A stretch of 64,000 nucleotides of DNA, from positions 27,348,001-27,412,000 of the forward strand of contig JALIGW010000005.1 of assembly GCA_023053685.1 (NCBI GenBank), in the 5' to 3' direction. A program made the position numbers and the translations under genes. This DNA comes from Diadophis punctatus similis. Its lineage: Eukaryota > Chordata > Lepidosauria > Squamata > Dipsadidae. A model generated the notes under the pieces. It saw only the letters and a program-made list of their open reading frames with translations, was not told the DNA's origin and ran no database searches. This document shows positions 11,157 to 21,497 of this stretch, in pieces. Within the stretch, counting starts at the first letter, position 1, and every line of letters starts with the position of its first letter.

Positions 11157-12109
11157 AAGGTGACCAGACGTCCTGCTTTTGGCGGGACAGACACGCTTTT
11201 CAAGCATGTGTCCCGCGTCCCGCATTCTTTTCAAAAAGTCCCGCTTTTTTTGAAAAGAATGCGGAAACAGCGGGACGTCTGGTCACCTTAGAGGGGAAGC
11301 AAAAGAGAGGTAGCGGAAGCAAGTCGGGCGGAATTCCAGCGAGGCGGCTGCCTGCTGGGGGGAGGGGGAAGAGAGGCTGCTCCTCCTCTCCTTCCCCTGC
11401 CCCATCCCTAGCCCCGCCCTCGGAGGCGCCGCTGCTGTTGGGAGGGGTGAGGGATGAGGAGCCGTCGCCGCTTTGAGCTCACGAGCGGCCCCTCCGGTGG
11501 CGCAAACAGCCCTTCCTCGTCCCCCTCCCCTTTCTTCCCCCCATCGCCTCGCTGCCGCCGTTGCCCTGGGGCCGGGCGGGCGACCGGGAGACCGCAGCGC
11601 TTGGATGCCTGGAGCAGGTAAGCTGCCAGCTGCCTCCTTTCCCCATCTCCCGTCTCCCATTCGTTGCTTGCCAGCCCGGCCGAAGGGGAGGCGGGAGGCG
11701 AGGAAAGGCCTCCCGAAGGGGAGGCGGGCTCCCGAAGGGCTGCCGGCTCCCGAAGGGGAGGCGGGAGGCCTTTCCTCACCTCCCGCCTCCCCTTCGGGAG
11801 CCGGCAGCCCTTCGGGAGCCCGCCTCCCCTTCGGGAGGCCTTTCCTCGCCTCCCGCCTCCCCTTCAGCCGGGCTGGCAAGCAACGAACGGGAGGCGGGAG
11901 ACGGGGAAAGGAGGCAGCCGGCAGCTTACCTGTCGCGAGCTCCAGGCATCCAAGCGCCCTCCCGCCTCCCCCCCCCTGGATGCCGACATTTGCTGTTTTG
12001 CCCTCTGCGCATGCGCAGCGTTCTGCGCATGCGCAGATGGCAAAACAAATGGCGGCGCCCAGGCGCCCCCCCCGTCCCGCTTAACAAAAAATTAATCTGG
12101 TCACTTTAT
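11157..12109. mobile_element. 953-bp palindromic element with 8-bp target duplication
   Basis: Ends are AAGGTGACCAGACG and CTGGTCACTTTAT, inverted relative to each other, and the 8-bp direct repeat TGTAACAT flanks it at 11149-11156 and 12110-12117. Inside, the left terminus is repeated inverted at about 11268-11291, making a 135-bp sub-palindrome. A second GC-rich palindrome (about 11596-11960, centre near 11775) is built of alternating GGGAGGCGGG-type blocks. The tail has two TGCGCATGCGCA motifs and ATGGCGGCGCC. Long open frames here on both strands are by-products of GC content and symmetry. It is non-autonomous; a hAT-like origin is inferred from the 8-bp duplication only. Confidence 0.8.
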
Positions 12110-12195
12110 TGTAACATGAAGTTTCAAAAATGCACAGGGCATGCAAAAATAGCTTTTCAAAGCTCAGCTACTCCTTGACACATGTTCTTTAAAAC

Positions 12196-13165
12196 AGGGG
12201 TACTTAACCTCTGGGCCGCAGCCCACTGCCGGGCTGTGGCCTGTTCGAAAGCAGGCCATGTGAGCAGCTGGCCGGCACACATGTGTGTTCTGCCCCAGCT
12301 AAGAATGTAACACAACACTCAGTTTGTAGGAACTTATTTATTAAAATAACTACTACTAATAAATGTCTTAGCAGTGGATATGCACACACCAATCTAAAAG
12401 AAATCTTTTCTTGCAAGCAACCAGCTGCTAATTAACCATCATTAACAGCTGGTATCAGTTCAAAAAATCTTAAAGCAAAGGAGAGCAATTAGGCCTTGAT
12501 ATCTTAGGAAGCTTCAGAGAGTTGGCAAAATGCCTAGAAGTAATTCTTGATAACCGAACCGAAACAGAGAAACAGAGCAGATATTTTCCAAACACGAAGA
12601 CACACAATGACCAGATGAATTTTCCAAACGTTGTTTCCTGCAGCCTTTTAGTTGCCTCTGATGTCCTTATGAAGACTAGGGGAGTGGCCAATTAGCCCCA
12701 AGTCTTACTCCCGAGGAGACTTCCTCTGGAATAACCATTCCTGCCTTTTGGCAGCTCTGCGTGCCCTTGCATTCAGAAGAGGAGAAGCCTCTTCTCTCTC
12801 ATCACTGCTATGAGGTGCTGGAAGTTCTGATGGCCCTGGATGAACCTCTGCCTCTGGCACCAAGTCCTTGCCAGCCTCCTTACTGTCCGACTCAGGTGCC
12901 AGCTGCACAGGCCACTGGCGCAACACCAAGTCGGGATCCGCTATCAGCTGCACGGGCTGCTGGCGGGCCACAACAATGTGCGCAGCTTGAGTCGCTTGAG
13001 CGGTGGTCCAGTACACACACTGCTGGAGTCACATAAGCAGCGCCCTGGTGTGTGCATGCAGTTGGAGTCGTGAAAGCGGCAGCCCAGCGCACGTGTACTG
13101 GCCCAGTGTTTGCGTGGGCCAGTTCCCCTCTCCAGCCCACTAGGCTGCCAAGCAATAGAGGTTGA
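12196..13165. other. repeat-derived GC-rich region, class uncertain
   Basis: The left edge CAGGGGTACTTAACCTCTGG resembles a hAT terminus, but I cannot find its partner with a target duplication. The middle (about 12440-12900, minus strand) has a frame of 103 residues ending SPLLNARARRAAKRQ and sequence like an LTR or retroelement leader. I cannot name it. Confidence 0.35.
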
Positions 13166-13935
13166 TGATAGCTGTTTTAAAGCCCATCAGCTTTGTAATT
13201 AGTCCATCATATGAATCTAGCTACAGAAACTACATGCACATATACAAGACTATATATTAAAGAAGCTGCCAGAAAATCCTTATTAAATTCTTTAAAAATC
13301 AACTGAGCTTTATAACATAATAAATGGGAGAATACAATTTCTGTCATTCTTCTCCAACTCCTAAATGTCTTGGCAATTCTAGCCAATACATCTAAGAGCA
13401 CCATGCTGGAGAAAGATGCTTTTGGCAATTTCTCTCTTCAAGATAAAAAAAAATGTCTTGTATCACTGAAGTAATTGATCGTGAATCTATTCCCAGGAGG
13501 AAATCTCTAGAATGATGAATTGTGCTACAAATGATTCATTCTTTTTGTTCCCTGATGAGTTATGTAATGGATGCTCAAACATGGTTGGTGATTCCCCAAA
13601 ATGTACAAAAATAGCTTGTGGTGCTGACTGAAATGAGAAACAGGATGGGGGTGGATGGAAAGCAATCCAAAGTGTGAGATAGCATCTCATATAGGGAGTA
13701 TTTCAAATAGACTAGCTGAAGTTCAGGGATCACCATATGGAATAGGAGTTGCTCAGTTATAAATAATATATTCAAGCATAAAAAGAGAGAATTGTGATTA
13801 AGTAGGTAAGGCAATGGAAGAAAAAGAGCAAGGCCATATTGTATCCTTATTTTCTAAAAACTTGCTATGCTGTTTTCATGGTGTCAATTAAGAAACAGAA
13901 AAATAATTTCACAGGAGCCATTCATGGAGATGTCA
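13166..13935. other. AT-rich non-coding DNA
   Basis: No gene or clear repeat. Confidence 0.5.
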
Positions 13936-14850
13936 GAATGAGAATAGAGCTGGAAGGCACCTTGGAGGTCTTCTAGTCCAGCCCCCTGCTCAAGCAGGAG
14001 ATCCTGTACCATTTCAGACAAGTGGCTGTCCAGCCTCTTCTTAAAAACCTCCAGTGATGAAGCACCCACAACTTCTGAAGGCAAGCTGTTCCATTGGTTA
14101 ATTGTCCTCACTGTTAGGAAATTTCTCCACAATTCCAGGTTGCTTCTCTCATTGATTAGTTTCCATCCATTGTTTCTTGTCCTGTCCTCTGGTGCTTTGG
14201 AAAATACATTGACCCAGGGGTGAAATCTTCCCGGTTCGCCCGGGCCAGTCCTTCGGCGTATAGCCGATGGAACTGGCGGTGGTCGCGGCGCGGAGCTTCT
14301 CCCGCCCGCTTTCCCGGCCCGGCTGAACACAATCACCGCTTTCCCGGCCCGGCTGAACACAATCATTCGGGTTATTTTTCCCTCTGTGCATGCGCGCGCA
14401 TGCACAGAGGGAAAAATAACCCGAATGGCGGCGTTCAGCCGGGCCGGGAAAGCGGGCGGGAGAAGCTCCGCGCCGCGACTGCCGCCAGTTCCATCGGCTA
14501 TACGCCGAAGGACTGGCCCGGGCGAACCAGGAGGATTTCACCCCTGCATTGACCCCCTCCTCTTTGTGGCAGCCTCTCAAATACTGGAATACTGCTATCA
14601 TGTCCCCCTGTCCTTCTTTTCTCTAGAATGACCAAATCCAAGTCCTGCAATGGTTTTTCATATGTTTTAATCCCCAGCCTTTAATCGTCTTAGTTGCTCT
14701 TCTTTGCACTTTTTCCAAAGTCTCAACATATTTTTGTAATGTGGTGACCAAAACTAGATGCAAAACAGGTGTGGTCTTACTAAGGCTTTATAAAATGGTA
14801 CTAATACTTCATGTGATTTTGATTCTATTGGTCTGTCAATGTCAAGAAGA
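13936..14850 (-). mobile_element. CR1 LINE 3' end, split by a hAT MITE
   Basis: Minus-strand coding remnant near 13990-14200 contains WNSLPSEVVGASSLEVFKKR and LLEQGAGLEDLQG, the C-terminus of CR1 pol. The upstream part resumes after the insertion (14555-14850) with stops. The 3' end carries the usual AGGTGCCTTCCAGCTCTATTC. The copy is 5'-truncated and inactive. Confidence 0.85.
14215..14546. mobile_element. hAT-type MITE inside CR1, palindromic
   Basis: Starts CAGGGGTGAAATCTTCC, ends AGGATTTCACCCCTG, flanked by CATTGACC at 14207-14214 and 14547-14554 (8 of 8). The arms are long inverted copies (GCCCGGGCC..TCCTTCGGCGTATAG) around a TGCATGCGCGCGCATGCA centre at about 14390-14408. A short duplication of GGCCCGGCTGAACACAATCA sits in the left arm only. 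Confidence 0.92.
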
Positions 14851-15689
14851 GCACAAAACAGCTGCAGACTGATACTCTACAGCACAAAAATAGCTGTAGA
14901 GGTAATTCTGTCACCTAATTGGTTAATTGTAATAGCAGGTACCTCTCTGACTTCTGAATATCAGCCAGAACATGAAGTTGCTTAATTGAAGGATTTGATG
15001 AGAGGGGAGGAGAAGAATTTTTGATTAACAACCTGAGACTGAAAAGGAACATCTTAAAGGGATAAAAAAAATGGTGGCAAGGTCTCCAAGGTCACTTGAA
15101 ATAGAGAGAAATGATTCAAAATTGCTTCAATAAGAAGACATCAAGAGCCAAAATATTGACAGGATGCAGAGTGATTTTGTGAAAGCAAATGATCAGACTT
15201 TTGAAAGGTAACAAAATAGCCCCACAGAGTACAGACCAGAACTGCAGATTTGTGCCAATGAAGCAAAAGTAGTTTTCCATTCAAATTGTATTTGCCACCT
15301 ACGGGAAGCAACAGAAGTAAAAAGATTTCATTTCCTAATTATAAAAATGCTATGCTGGTGGTAATTTTGAGCAGGTGTTACCCAATAAAACTGGCACGCT
15401 AATTACTGAACTTGAGCCACTGCATTTCATGCACTCGAAGTGGAGAAGTAATTTCATTACTGCCCTCCAGAAGCTTAAAAAAAAAAAACCCCAGTGCCTT
15501 TTCGATCCTCATCTTCTCTTTGAAATGTCACATTTCATGGTACCTTTAGCAGATGAGAATCAAACAGCTGTGAAAGCTTAATAGAAATTTATGAGATGGC
15601 TGCTTGATCAACCATTCCTAAAAGGGACAGTACTGAAATGTTTCAAAGCCTACAAAGTTGAGGTTGGCCGCTGAACTACGTAAAGGATG
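14851..15689. other. unique non-coding DNA
   Basis: No gene or recognised repeat. Confidence 0.5.
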
Positions 15690-15697
15690 TTTTAATG

Positions 15698-15813
15698 CAG
15701 GGCGGTCAAACTCATGGCCAGCATGTGTCATGCACTGGCCACGCCCACACTCAGTTTAGCGAAGGGGGGGAAGTCATGATATGTCACGTGATGACGCAAG
15801 TTTGACATCCCTG
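15698..15813. mobile_element. short hAT-type MITE
   Basis: Starts CAGGGCGGTCAAACTC and ends AAGTTTGACATCCCTG; TTTTAATG flanks both sides (15690-15697, 15814-15821). 116 bp long; same end type as 2255-2546. Confidence 0.9.
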
Positions 15814-15886
15814 TTTTAATGTATATTGATGGGACTGTATAACAGCCTTCCCCAATCTGGTATTTTTCACAGAATAATACAAGGTG

Positions 15887-16163
15887 TGCTATGTCCGAGG
15901 CGAGGCGGCAATAACTGAGGCGAGCCAAGACATGAACCATAACAAGACTTTATTAAGGCTGAAAGGAAAGGCAACAGCGAATACAACCAATAACAGCTCA
16001 AGTAACGCAGTCAGGGCTCAGCCGCTTCTGACAGCTCTTTTATAGCCGGCTGTCAGACGTGGTGGCCAAAAGGGAGCCTGGAATCTCCCACTCAGCAGCA
16101 GCTCCCATCTTAGCCAATCAGGAGCGTTGATGGAGTTCTCCAGCGTCCTGAGGGGACGTAGCA
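15887..16163 (-). mobile_element. solo LTR, 277 bp
   Basis: Ends TGCTATGTCC and GGACGTAGCA are inverted repeats with TG..CA tips. Flanks AGGTG and AGGTA match at 4 of 5 positions, as expected for an old LTR target duplication. On the minus strand there is a TATAAAAG box (16037-16044), then about 80 bp downstream AATAAA (15949-15954), in the order U3-R-U5. No internal retroelement sequence adjoins it. Gypsy or ERV origin not decided. Confidence 0.75.
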
Positions 16164-16363
16164 AGGTAGTGCTTGATATGATCTTGAAGAACCATATAAG
16201 CTGGACAACAGTTCCCATCCTATTATTGCCAACATAGCTTCCGAAGTTGTATTTAACTGGGGACTGAGGAAACTGTGTTAAAAAGATGGAATAAATACCA
16301 AGCTTACACAATTTAGTCATATTTGAGACCATATAAATGGTAAGTATTCAGCAGAAATGCAAG

Positions 16364-16762
16364 TGGTCCTTGAATTACAATCATTTGTGTAGTGACCAAA
16401 GTAACAATAGCACTGAAAAAACATAAAGAAGAAAAACGTAGGACCATTTTTTACACTTACGATCATTGCAGCATTTCCATAGTCACGTGATCAAAATTCA
16501 GATGTTTGGCAACTGGCTCATATTTATGACAGTTGCAGTGTCGCCATCATAAATATGAGCCCTATGTTCACCTTTTGCAACCTTCTGACAAGCAAGGTCA
16601 ATGGGGGGAAGCCATATTCACTTTACATCTGTGTTACTAACTTAACAACTGCAGTGATTCACTTAAGTATGGCAAGGTCATAAAACCTTTCTTGAGGTTG
16701 ACAAAAGTCAAACTGTCTTGCTTAGCAACAGAATCTTTGGGTCTTAAATGAAGGACTACCTT
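16364..16762. mobile_element. MITE of the TACAGGTAG family, copy 3
   Basis: Left part GTGGTCCTTGAATTACAATC, right part CTTAAATGAAGGACTACC. The core with GATTCACTTAAG and GCTTAGCAACAG matches the other copies. Confidence 0.65.
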
Positions 16763-16764
16763 CA

Positions 16765-17060
16765 AGAACCAAGCTTTATAGGTAGCAACCAGCACATTGA
16801 ATCAAACTGACAATCAGTGCAGCTAAAAAGCAGAGGTGTTACACGGCATAGCAAGGCATACCCATCGCTGTCTGTGCTGTTGCATTCTGGGCCAGTTGAA
16901 GCTTCTGAGAAGCCAGAGTCATGTAAATAAAATGGGTTGGTATATAAATGAAATGAAATAAATAAGCAGGCATTCAAGAGGTTTTCAAGGGACAGCCTCA
17001 TGTAGAGCACATTGCAATAGACAACTTGTGAAGTGACTGGAGTGTGTGTGACCCTTTGAA
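16765..17060 (-). mobile_element. L2/CR1-group LINE remnant (decayed)
   Basis: On the minus strand the order of weak matches is TGTGCTCTACATGAGGCT, then CAGAATGCAACAGCACAG, then CATTGATTGTCAG-like text, as in the pol C-terminus of the family at 34184-35232. An unrelated AT-rich piece sits at about 16920-16980. Heavily mutated. Confidence 0.45.
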
Positions 17061-17875
17061 GGGCCTTTCAATGTTGATGGCCTAAATACTTACCTACCTA
17101 CTTTATGATTATAGAACTTTATTATTTAAAATTCATAAAAAACAACTGCAGGCACTTTCTAACCCATATAGCAACTTATATATGCTTTTATGTATTTTTT
17201 TTCTTTGAATAAGCACAAATTGGGGGAAGGTCCTATAAATAAAATGGCATATAAGCTGTCTTACATATGAAGGCGGTGATGGGAGGGGAGGGAAGAGAAG
17301 AGAAGGAGAAAGATTCATGAGACTATGTAGGAGTGCATGCTTTGGGCATGACTCAAAGCCTTTGATAAAAGGATGCACTAAACAGAACACTTGAAAACTG
17401 AAATTATCCTTGTATTCCCATGGTTCTATAATCCTACATTTCTATCAATATTTACTCCTACCTGTAAGTAGATTCACATGCAGTGCAAAATCTTAACTAT
17501 AGTTTGGATAAACCATATGACCATAAATTATATATTTCAAGGGTTGGATTCACGAAATATGGTAAATCAAACAAATACCATCATTTCTTAGTGCCACATG
17601 TGAAGAAGATGCTATTACAGTGAAAGGACAACATGGGTCAAAGGGAAAAGGGCAGTTCCATAATGGATCTTCTCACATATGTATCAGCAGTGAAAAATTT
17701 GTTACATTTATTTTATTGGAATTATTCATATCCCTTAGGAAACCAAAATCTCTCAAAATGGATCGAGAGCATCATAACTAAAATATTGCATTTTCAAAAA
17801 AGGGAATACCTTTTCTTGTCATTGTCAATAGGTGGCAATTGCCTTGAAGGATAGGAAAGAATGAAGTAAATTGAT
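17061..17875. other. unique non-coding DNA
   Basis: No gene or recognised repeat. Confidence 0.5.
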
Positions 17876-18365
17876 TACCGTATTTTTCGGAGTATAAGAC
17901 GCACCGGAGTATAAGACGCACCTTAGTTTTTTGGGAGGAAAATAGGGGAAAACAATCTGCCTACCAGGTATTCATCTGGCTAGCATCCTTAGTCTGGTCA
18001 GCTTCAGCACATTATTTTATCCCCTGGTTAGGACTTAAAAAAACCTTCTTCTGAGAGAATAACAATGAAAGAGCCTGCAAGCCAGTAAGAGCTGGGAAGA
18101 TCGTTAGCACCTAGTTAGGGCTAGAAAAAAACTTCTTTGGAGCAAGTAGAGCAATGAAAAAAAAACCTGCAAAGACTTAGGGCTGGAAAAATATTCTTTG
18201 GAGAGAGTAACAATGAAAGAGCCTGCAAGGTAAGAGCTGGGAAGATCTGTTAGCACCTAGTTAGGGCTGGAAAAAAAAGCTACATTCGAAGTATAAGACG
18301 CACCCAAATTTTCAGCCACTTTTAGGGAGGAAAAAGGTGCGTCTTATACTCAGAAAAATACGGTA
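17876..18365. mobile_element. MITE with TA-flanked CCGTATTTTTCGG ends, copy 1
   Basis: Left end TACCGTATTTTTCGGAGTAT, right end ATACTCAGAAAAATACGGTA; the sequence TAAGACGCACC recurs at each side. A TA is present at both edges, consistent with a TA target duplication. Interior repeats of about 60-100 bp (GAGCCTGCAAG, AGAGTAACAATGAAAGAGCC) are tandemly reiterated. Confidence 0.75.
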
Positions 18366-18909
18366 GCTTTCTTCGGCAGCCAAATAACTATTATATACTA
18401 ACATTGTAGCCTCCTGGCTAATAGTACCATTGCCATACGTTAAATAAATAAAATCTGCCTGTTCCAAGATCCGTTCACAGGGCAACAGAGTGCAGTTGGG
18501 ACAGTCTTTATCAGTCTTCCTGTTCTTCTTCATTGGGTGGAGAAGAAACTATTTTTATTAAGATCTTGTAAAATGCAGAAATAGCTATATCAAAGCTTAA
18601 CTGGAAGTTCTGTATACTCCTTCATAGAATAGATCTGAATCGTAAGCTAGTCAAAACTAACCTTAAAATAATATTCTACTCAATTCTCCAGGGTTGTTTT
18701 GTTTTCAAGAGGACAATTATCAGAACTGTTTGAATTTCTTTTCCTCTGCTTCATTAAGTGGCCTAAGTCTTTAGTTTATCATTGTTTTTAGCTGTTTTAT
18801 TTACTATGTGTGTAAATTAAACTACTTGATTTTTTCTGGATGAAAGGGGTTTCGCTCTCAGCTTCGGTTTCTGCACCATGTACTTGAAAATGGGAAATAA
18901 ATCACTTTT
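18366..18909. other. unique non-coding DNA
   Basis: Nothing recognised. Confidence 0.5.
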
Positions 18910-18956
18910 CATTCATTCATTCATTCACTCACTCACTCACTCACTCACTCACTCAG
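18910..18956. repeat. (ATTC)n/(ACTC)n microsatellite
   Basis: Short tetranucleotide run that switches unit half-way. Confidence 0.95.
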
Positions 18957-19315
18957 TTCTATAACTGCCTTCGCAAGTGATTCTGAGTGGTGAACAATCA
19001 TAAAGTTAATTAAACCAAGCACAGAATTATGCAATTAACTAACCAGCTTGAGTTCAATAGATTGAATTGTTCAGGCCCCAGTCCTTCCAGATTATGTTTC
19101 TCTGACACAATCTATCTCTACAGCAGTGGAAATTTACCAGATCATAGTAAGATCAACAAACAAGACCAGTATTTCTTAAACACCGTTGATTTCCTGCAAT
19201 GCAAATAGCTAAATTTAAATTAAAGCAAGATTTTTCACAAAATATTTCTCCTTACAGAGAACCTAGGCAGATTGCATGCCTCACTGAACTGTCTTAAACA
19301 AACTATTGGGAAGCT

Positions 19316-19858
19316 ACCGTATTTTTCGGAGTATAAGAAGCACCTTTTTGTCCCCCAAAAGAGGGTGGAAATGTCTTATACACCGAATACAGCCATTTTT
19401 GGCCTCCCGAAGCCCCGCCCCCAGATCCCATTTTTGCGAAAAACGGGCCATTTTTTGCAAAAATGGGGGCATTTTTGCCTTCCCACACCCCCTAGGAATG
19501 CTCTGCAGGCTTCCCAAACCCTCTGCATGCCCTGTTTTTGCACAAAAAAAAAGGGGGGGGGCAAAAAATGGGCAATTTTTTTCAAAAACTGGGGTGTTTT
19601 TGCCTTCTAATTACTCCATCTAGCATGACTGGAAGAGGAATTCTGGGAGTTGAAGTCCACTAGTCTGGAGTTTGTAAAAAGTGTACATGGTTGTAAAAAG
19701 TGTACATGGTTGTAAAAAGTATACATGGTTGTAAAAAGTATTCTGCTACACTGGTATTTTATTAAATGATATATTACTACACCATTTGGTTCAGAATACT
19801 TTTTTCCTTGTTTTCCTCCTCTAAAATCTAGGTGTGTCTTATACTCTGAAAAATACGG
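19316..19858. mobile_element. MITE with TA-flanked CCGTATTTTTCGG ends, copy 2
   Basis: Left end TACCGTATTTTTCGGAGTAT, right end ATACTCTGAAAAATACGGTA. The interior is unlike copy 1: a GC-rich block of GGGCCATTTTTTGC-like repeats, then a piece of TTCTGGGAGTTGAAGTCCAC (as in the 1424-1558 element) and a minisatellite. Confidence 0.75.
19672..19742. repeat. 19-bp minisatellite, about 3.5 units
   Basis: Unit GTAAAAAGTGTACATGGTT with few changes, inside the MITE at 19316-19858. Confidence 0.9.
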
Positions 19859-19859
19859 T

Positions 19860-20911
19860 ATTTCTTTCAACAATAGAGAATGCCCTAACCTGCCATGTAT
19901 CAAAATTGTAGACCTCTAGACAGAAGGAACTGTTGTCAGGGAACAGATAGGCTTTTATTTATCCATACCCGGAAAGGTATGTGCTCTGGCTAGCAACACA
20001 AATAATCCTCTGCATTAAAAATAACAGAAACAATAAAGATAGACTTCATAAAAACCTATAATAAGACAACTATTATGCTGTTAACTGTTTCAAGCTGATC
20101 TAGATATAGAAAAATAGCTTCCAAAGAATGAGGCAGGATGAAAAGTATTGTAAAAGTTGTACAGTGCAAACTTTCCATCAGTATTTTTTTTTAATTATGA
20201 GAACATTTGGCATCTCTTCAAAAAGCCACTTGTTTATGACATGGACATTAGCTCACGGATAACTGATTTGAAGTATAGACTCATACAATTGCTCCTGATG
20301 AGCTAAGTGAGTTAAAATTAGTATTGTTTATCCAAACCAATACAGTGGTGCTTCAAAATAAAACTTGCATATTTTTGTTCATGAAAACTCACAAACAATC
20401 TGCTTCATGTTCCTTGGAAGAAATCTGCTGTCTCTCCTTGATCAATTGGTCAAGTTTCCATTTGATCGATGTATGTGACTCTCTCCTAAAAAGTAAGGAT
20501 GATACTAATGACACTGTGAGGTAAATTCCTAAATGAACGATAGATGCAGATTTGAATTCTAGTTTTGAATCTATTGCATTTGACATTTCTTGTCTCTCTA
20601 TAAACCCTGAGGAGCTATAATTTTGGTGCTTTTGCTGTAGCCACAGCACAAACGTCCAATTTTAAGCAAAATCATCAACCTCCTCCTTAATTAATTCACT
20701 GATTTATCACATTTCTGTGCTGGCCATCTCACAGAAAGATGGCTCTAGTAACAGTAAACAAAAAATCTCATCTGGTGTTGTCAAATGTTTTGACCACAAT
20801 TTGGACAAGATGGCTATCTACCTTTGAGAGCAATAAACCAACTGTAGATCACTATCTTGCAGTCTCCTCATGACAAGCAATGACATGTCAATCAAGCAAT
20901 GACAGCTCATC
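19860..20911. other. unique non-coding DNA
   Basis: Nothing recognised. Confidence 0.5.
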
Positions 20912-21497
20912 TGTCTGGAACCCGCACTGCATATCGGACATTAATACAATTGAATGTGTCCAGAGATATTTCACGAGAAGAGTCCTCCACTCCTCTGCTC
21001 GCAACATACAGTAATAACTTATGCCACCAGCCTTGAAATTTTGGGCTTAGACAACTTAGAATTACGCCGCCTTCGGTATGACATAAGCATAGTTCATAAA
21101 ATTATCTGCTACAATGTCCTTCCTGTCAATGACTACTTCAGCTTTAACCAAAACAATACATGAGCACACAATAGATACAAACTTAAAGTAAACCGCTCCA
21201 AACTCGATTGCAGAAAATACAACTGTATTGAGTGGTCAATGCCTGGAATGCACTACCTGACTCTGTGGTTTCATCCCCAAACCCCCAAAATTTTAACCTT
21301 AGACTGTCCACTGTTGAGCTCACCCCATTCCTAAGACGTCTGTAAGGGGCGTGCATAAGCGCACCAGCGTGCCTACTGTCCCTGTCCTAATGTTCCCTTT
21401 TTATTTGTATCCTTTTCATGTATTCAAATCATGTTTATACCTATATATGTTATCTAATACGTGCTTGACAAATAATTAATTAATAAATAAATAAAAT
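20912..21497 (+). mobile_element. LINE pol 3' end, second family
   Basis: The plus strand reads LEILGLDNLELRRLRYDISI, then HKIICYNVLPVNDYFSFN, then, after stops and a frameshift, an RYKLKVNRSKLDC-like stretch and a tail GACAAATAATTAATTAATAAATAAAT. It is the C-terminal end of a Jockey/CR1-superfamily RT protein, as in the better kept minus-strand copy at 24295-25165. Confidence 0.8.

Noticed and set aside
11283..12178. Long GC-rich frames (198-205 codons)
   Set aside because: Low-complexity P/A/G/R sequence on both strands inside a palindromic transposable element; no domain, and stops are rare in such DNA.
12196..13165. Possible complete hAT element starting CAGGGGTACTTAACC
   Set aside because: No matching right terminus with an 8-bp duplication; the CTTTAAAACAG/CTGTTTTAAAG pair at the two sides is short and could be chance.
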